64,000 nt of DNA from Prevotella sp. (GTDB lineage: Bacteria; Bacteroidota; Bacteroidia; Bacteroidales; Bacteroidaceae). The notes under the pieces were generated by a model, which saw only the letters and a list, made by a program, of their open reading frames with translations, did not search any database and was not told where the DNA came from. Positions 60,830 through 64,000 of the stretch are shown piece by piece (position 1 is the stretch's first letter; every line of letters begins with the position of its first letter). A program made the position numbers and the translations under genes. The DNA lies in contig JAFTGB010000022.1 of the NCBI GenBank assembly GCA_017458125.1, positions 1 through 64,000 on the forward strand. The letters run 5' to 3'.

Positions 60830-60848
60830 AAGGTCACCTGAAGGTCAC
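60830..60848 (+). repeat. Two AAGGTCAC repeats spaced 11 bp apart
   Basis: AAGGTCAC occurs at 60830-60837 and 60841-60848, next to the terminator and the tRNA-Met fragment. The spacing equals those of CGGGAACAC near tRNA-Asn and TTGTTCGCA near the integrase gene, hinting at integrase arm sites. Confidence 0.5.
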
Positions 60849-60849
60849 T

Positions 60850-60896
60850 GAAAAAGAAAAAGCACTTGCGGGAAATTCGTAAGTGCTTGATTTTTA
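60850..60896. terminator. Bidirectional rho-independent terminator
   Basis: AAGCACTT (60860-60867) pairs with AAGTGCTT (60881-60888). T-runs flank it on both strands (TTTTTA on the plus strand, TTTTTCTTTTT on the minus strand). It lies just downstream of the 3' end of the tRNA-Met fragment and probably was its terminator. Confidence 0.85.
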
Positions 60897-60899
60897 GTG

Positions 60900-60944
60900 T
60901 GGACCAGCCAGGGCTTGAACCTGGGACCTCCAGATTATGAGTCT
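60900..60944 (-). pseudogene. 3' fragment of tRNA-Met (anticodon CAT), a tRNA-borne att site
   Basis: The minus strand reads the anticodon stem-loop CAGA-CTCATAA-TCTG, then a variable loop, a T-arm with the loop TTCAAGC and the acceptor half CTGGTCC, plus A. The 5' half (acceptor GGACCAG and D-arm) is missing: the sequence on the right (TTAAAGTAAGG) is not tRNA. So only about 45 nt of the 3' side remain, cut in the anticodon stem. This is what is left at the distal end when an element integrates in a tRNA gene. The element should then lie to the right, where the integrase gene is. Confidence 0.85.
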
Positions 60945-60962
60945 GTTAAAGTAAGGTTTTCT

Positions 60963-61055
60963 AAGATTTCACAAAATATTTTCTTGTTTTCTATTTGGTT
61001 GTTTATCAATTATTTAGTAATTTTGCAGCCGAATTAGAAAACTTTGTGAAATCTT
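60963..61055. repeat. 13-bp inverted repeat next to the att fragment
   Basis: AAGATTTCACAAA (60963-60975) is the exact reverse complement of TTTGTGAAATCTT (61043-61055). It lies between the tRNA-Met fragment and the integrase gene, where core- or regulator-binding sites are expected. Confidence 0.75.
60994..61025 (+). promoter_or_regulatory. Promoter of the integrase gene
   Basis: TTTG at 60994-60997, a 20-bp spacer and TAATTTTG at 61018-61025. The transcript would have a leader of about 105 nt that contains one arm of the inverted repeat and the three TTGTTCGCA repeats. Confidence 0.75.
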
Positions 61056-61070
61056 AATTATCGAGTTATT

Positions 61071-61101
61071 TTGTTCGCAAATTGTTCGCAAATTGTTCGC
61101 A
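61071..61101 (+). repeat. Three TTGTTCGCA direct repeats spaced 11 bp apart (arm-type integrase sites)
   Basis: TTGTTCGCA occurs at 61071-61079, 61082-61090 and 61093-61101, 35 bp before the integrase ATG. Spacing near one helical turn and the position beside int fit arm-type sites, which could also let the integrase repress its own promoter. Confidence 0.7.
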
Positions 61102-61135
61102 GGGTACTCAAAGATAGAAACAACAGACTGAAGTT

Positions 61136-62590
61136 ATGAAGGATATTAAGACATCAATCAAGTGCAGTAAGGTGGACAATTGTTCACTTACTCTTGTGCT
61201 GGACAAACGCACCAACAAGAACACCGACGTTTATCCATTGGCCGTATGTTTTCAGATTGCGGCTAAGCGATACTACCACAAGTTGAAGGACATGGACTAT
61301 CAAAGCGAGAAGTACTTCAATGAGGTGTGTAGTGTCAAGGGGGCAAAGAGTTTGCTGATGCCAGTAAGGACAGAGTGGCAGAACATACTGGAAAGCTATC
61401 GGGAAAAACTGGTGAAGTTGAGTAAGAATCAGCCTTTGACCCTTGACCTGATTCGAACCTATCTGACAGGCGAAGCTATGGAAGAGGATACGGCAACCTC
61501 GTTTATTGGCGTATGGGAGAGCATTATCGCCAGTAGGGGCAAAGATGATCGAGTGGGAACAGGCGAGAACTATAAATGGGCACTTAACTCTTTCTTGAAG
61601 TACGCTGGTGACGTGAAGGGTTTCAAGGTGGATAAGAATGTTATCTCCAGATGGGACGCGGTGATGAAGAACGGCACAATGGTAAACGGTAAATTGGTAG
61701 GCAAGATTGCCGATGCTACCCGAGGTATGTACCTACGCACTTGTCGTGTGGTTTGGAATGAGTGTATCCGTCTGGGGTATCTTACCGAAGACAAGTATCC
61801 GTTTTCCAATAAGGACAGTACGCTTATTTCTATCCCTCGCGGTAAGCGTCGCCAACAGTCCTATTTGAACGTTAACGAGATGACCCAATTATATCATGTG
61901 TTTACAGAGAAGCGATACCCAGAATCATGGGATCCTGAATACACAAAACGGGTGCATCAGTCATTGGGGCTATTTTTGGCTCAATATCTATGTAATGGTT
62001 TCAACTTGGCGGATGCCGGAAGACTGCAATACAACCGCACATACTTTGCCGAGGGCGGCAGAGCCTTTGAGTTTATGCGCAAAAAGACATCGGCACGTAG
62101 TAATGGCATGTCTGTTGTCATTGTTCCAATTATCGAGCCCTTGAAGGTTGTCTTGGAAGAAATAGCAGCCAAGCCCGAAAAGGATGCTTATGTGTTTCCT
62201 CAGATATTCAATGGCGCAACGGACGAGCTGACAAGACGTAAGCTGACTGTTCAGGAGAACTCGAACATCAAAGACCGTATGATTCGTATTTGTAAAGATG
62301 TTCTTGGCTGGGACAAAGGAGTTTCAGGAACCTGGGCCCGTCACTCCTTCGCTACCAATCTGAAATTGGCGGGAGTCGAAGAACTCTATATTTCTGAGAG
62401 CATGGGCCATTCACAGGGCAACGACGTAACCAGCGGTTATCAAGACATGTATCCCCTTGAAATCCGCTTCCGCTATAATAGCAAACTGCTGAATGTCGAG
62501 ACGAATGAAGTGCCTATCGATATCGACAAGCTCTCTAAGAAGGAAATGAAGGAATTGCTGAAGAAGATGATTGGAAAAGATAGCGTTTAG
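61136..62590 (+). CDS. Tyrosine recombinase/integrase of an element in tRNA-Met
   Basis: The 484-residue protein has an N-terminal arm-binding domain (about 1-120), a SAM-like core-binding domain (about 120-230) and a catalytic domain with WARHSFATNLKLAG (Arg402, His403), SMGHSQGN (His425) and VTSGYQDMY (nucleophile probably Tyr435). At the place of the first catalytic arginine the sequence is LCNGFNLADAGRL, with Asn287 where many relatives have RG. Loss of this Arg I is known in IntDOT of CTnDOT. It is longer than the usual 400 residues. The gene starts 35 bp after three TTGTTCGCA repeats and follows a tRNA-Met 3' fragment, so it is probably the integrase that placed this element in that tRNA gene. 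Confidence 0.9.
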   Translation: MKDIKTSIKCSKVDNCSLTLVLDKRTNKNTDVYPLAVCFQIAAKRYYHKLKDMDYQSEKYFNEVCSVKGAKSLLMPVRTEWQNILESYREKLVKLSKNQPLTLDLIRTYLTGEAMEEDTATSFIGVWESIIASRGKDDRVGTGENYKWALNSFLKYAGDVKGFKVDKNVISRWDAVMKNGTMVNGKLVGKIADATRGMYLRTCRVVWNECIRLGYLTEDKYPFSNKDSTLISIPRGKRRQQSYLNVNEMTQLYHVFTEKRYPESWDPEYTKRVHQSLGLFLAQYLCNGFNLADAGRLQYNRTYFAEGGRAFEFMRKKTSARSNGMSVVIVPIIEPLKVVLEEIAAKPEKDAYVFPQIFNGATDELTRRKLTVQENSNIKDRMIRICKDVLGWDKGVSGTWARHSFATNLKLAGVEELYISESMGHSQGNDVTSGYQDMYPLEIRFRYNSKLLNVETNEVPIDIDKLSKKEMKELLKKMIGKDSV

Positions 62591-62633
62591 CGATAAAAAC
62601 GTTTAAAACAGAACAAATTTCAAAGAAAATGTG

Positions 62634-62641
62634 TAATTTTG
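62634..62641 (+). promoter_or_regulatory. -7 element of the AlbA-domain gene
   Basis: TAATTTTG matches TAnnTTTG, 29 bp before the ATG at 62671. No -33 TTTG is seen at the right spacing. Confidence 0.5.
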
Positions 62642-62670
62642 CACTCTATATATAATAAGGTAGAAGAAAT

Positions 62671-64000
62671 ATGGCAAGACGAACATATAAATACGAAGAT
62701 TTACAGCCCGTATTTGAACAACTGCTGCAAGACAGGGAGTCTGATGAACTGGAGTTCAAATCGGCTGCTGGCGGATTTCCCAAATCGTTCTGGGCGACTT
62801 ACTCTTCGTTTGCCAATACTTACGGTGGCGCTATCGTGTTTGGCGTGAAAGAGAAAGACGGCGAGATTCAACTTGACGGATTAGATGAAAACCAAATAGA
62901 GAAATATAAAAAGGACTTCTTCAATGGCATGCATAGCAAGCAGAATGTTAACATAGCCTTGCTGACCGAAGAAGATGTGCATGATGTGGAATTTGGAGGA
63001 ACTCATTTTCTCTTCTTCTATATACCGCGAGTTGACAGGAGTCTAAGGCCTGTATTTTGTGGACTTGATCCCTATACTGGCACATATCGTCGTGACTATG
63101 AGGGTGACTATCATTGTTCACGCGAGGAAGTGAACAGTATGTTTGCTGATGCCAACCTTGCAAGTCCCATTGATGGACGAATCTTGAAGAACTTCAGCAA
63201 GGATGATTTGGATCCTGCGTCAATTCAGCAATATCGTCGTCGTTTTGAGCAGTGGAATCCAGAACATGTTTGGATCAAACTGCCCGATGACCAGTTCTTG
63301 GAGAAACTGAATGTTTTCAGGAAGGACAGAAAGACTGGTGAATATGGGCTGACTTACGCTGGATTACTGATGTTTGGTACGTATAGTGCTATTATGGACG
63401 AGAATCCCAACTTCTTCCCTGACTATCAGGAGATACAAGACCCCAAAGACAGATGGGTTGACAGAATCTATCCTGACGGTAACTGGGAATCGAATCTTTT
63501 CCAATTTTATAGCAGAGTACTTCCTATTCTACAGAACTTTCTGCCTAAGCCCTTTATTCTGGAGAACAACCAGAGGAAGACGGAAACGCCAGCTCATGTA
63601 GCAGTCAGAGAAGCTTTGGTCAACATGCTGGTACACGCTGACCATACGGAGAATGCAACGCTGAACGTTTATAAGTACCCCAACAAGATGGTGTTCTCTA
63701 ATCCGGGTACCATGCTTATTTCACCAAAGCAATATTACCACGGAGGAGAAAGCATCTGTCGTAATAAGTATCTTCAGACCATGTTCACCTTCCTTGGCTC
63801 AGCCGAGAAAGCGGGAAGTGGAGCTGATAAGATTATCCACGGTTGGGAAAAACAAAACTGGAAGCGCCCCTATATCTCTGAGCGAAGTCGTCCTAATAAG
63901 GTGATTCTCACATTGTCAATGGAATCGCTGCTTGATGAAAATGTAAAGAATGCCCTTGTACAGTTATTCGGAGAGAGAGTTAACACCCTTCCCCAACCTC
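62671..64000 (+). CDS. AlbA_2/Schlafen-type ATP-binding protein (3' truncated by window)
   Basis: An open frame of 443 codons runs to the window edge from the ATG at 62671 (MARRTYKYEDLQPVFEQLL). The N-terminus has DELEFKSAAGGFPKSFWATY and NTYGGAIVFGVKEKDGEIQL, the AlbA_2 (Schlafen-like) domain. Farther on, HVAVREALVNMLVHADHTEN and NPGTMLI, and later FLGSAEKAGSGADKI, match the HATPase-like C-terminal domain of the 'ATP-dependent DNA helicase RecG-related' group. These proteins are thought to be regulatory or defence-linked; some act on tRNA or nucleic acid. It is the first gene after the integrase and probably cargo of the same element. The end of the gene is outside the window. Confidence 0.85.
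   Translation, partial: MARRTYKYEDLQPVFEQLLQDRESDELEFKSAAGGFPKSFWATYSSFANTYGGAIVFGVKEKDGEIQLDGLDENQIEKYKKDFFNGMHSKQNVNIALLTEEDVHDVEFGGTHFLFFYIPRVDRSLRPVFCGLDPYTGTYRRDYEGDYHCSREEVNSMFADANLASPIDGRILKNFSKDDLDPASIQQYRRRFEQWNPEHVWIKLPDDQFLEKLNVFRKDRKTGEYGLTYAGLLMFGTYSAIMDENPNFFPDYQEIQDPKDRWVDRIYPDGNWESNLFQFYSRVLPILQNFLPKPFILENNQRKTETPAHVAVREALVNMLVHADHTENATLNVYKYPNKMVFSNPGTMLISPKQYYHGGESICRNKYLQTMFTFLGSAEKAGSGADKIIHGWEKQNWKRPYISERSRPNKVILTLSMESLLDENVKNALVQLFGERVNTLPQP

Noticed and set aside
50196-60944. One single integrative element bounded by tRNA-Asn and the tRNA-Met fragment
   Set aside because: The 3' ends of the two tRNAs do not match, so they cannot be the direct repeats of one integration. 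No copy of the tRNA-Asn 3' end was found near 60.9 kb.

Overview
The window looks like a Bacteroidales chromosome, most probably Prevotellaceae. The evidence is many promoters of the TTTG-N19-21-TAnnTTTG type, DUF3575/DUF5119/fimbrillin lipoproteins, AAA-ATPase-like/PD-(D/E)XK proteins, a DUF3826 and PL1 pectin-degradation block, an HU-HIG protein and Bacteroidetes-type tyrosine integrases. The core DNA is fairly GC-rich. The right-hand island (about 50.3 kb onward) is visibly richer in A+T. Species cannot be told from the sequence alone.

Layout. 1-3.9 kb: sufB (3' end)-sufC-sufD-sufS, Fe-S cluster assembly. 3.9-5.2 kb: an M16 peptidase, divergent from a surface/fimbrial block. 5.2-22.3 kb: DUF3575 protein, DUF5119 lipoprotein, two fimbrillin-like lipoproteins, two AAA-ATPase-like/PD-(D/E)XK proteins interleaved with them, and a 2917-residue exported protein built of eight repeated modules. 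22.3-25.8 kb: PfkB sugar kinase, flavodiiron protein and FucP-like sugar transporter. 25.9-31.4 kb: a PL1 lyase, a DUF3826 protein and a beta-helix/hydrolase-like protein, a compact pectin-type operon. 31.4-32.4 kb: an ECF sigma factor with an 84-residue protein that looks like only the sigma-binding domain of a FecR anti-sigma factor. 32.4-50 kb: housekeeping genes (rnhB, dprA, thioesterase, DUF2851, rnr, SIMPL, a beta-barrel, a four-carbon acid-sugar catabolic cluster with an Lrp regulator, a LolE-like permease, rbfA, three tandem FKBP isomerases, a sirtuin, an S41 protease).

50.2-64 kb is accessory DNA that begins at a tRNA-Asn gene. It holds a complete type I restriction-modification operon (hsdM - DUF1016 nuclease - hsdS - fic - hsdR) and then a graveyard: a truncated XRE regulator, an HU-HIG gene, a TOTE primase-helicase reduced to its two ends, and an AAA-ATPase tail. 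A 45-nt 3' fragment of a tRNA-Met gene marks the end of another integrated element. That element carries its own tyrosine integrase and an AlbA/Schlafen-type gene and runs off the right edge.

Two sequence-level themes cut across the genes. First, short near-repeated 'phrases' of 7-11 nt sit at gene junctions and are even translated inside genes (rnhB, rnr, the four-carbon kinase, and the signal peptide of the DUF5119 lipoprotein). Second, short direct repeats with a 21-22 bp period occur in intergenic DNA, and others with an 11 bp period sit beside the att-like sites. The most unusual items are the eight-module giant protein, the anchorless mini anti-sigma factor, the in-frame-collapsed TOTE gene, and the phrase repeats that double as coding sequence.
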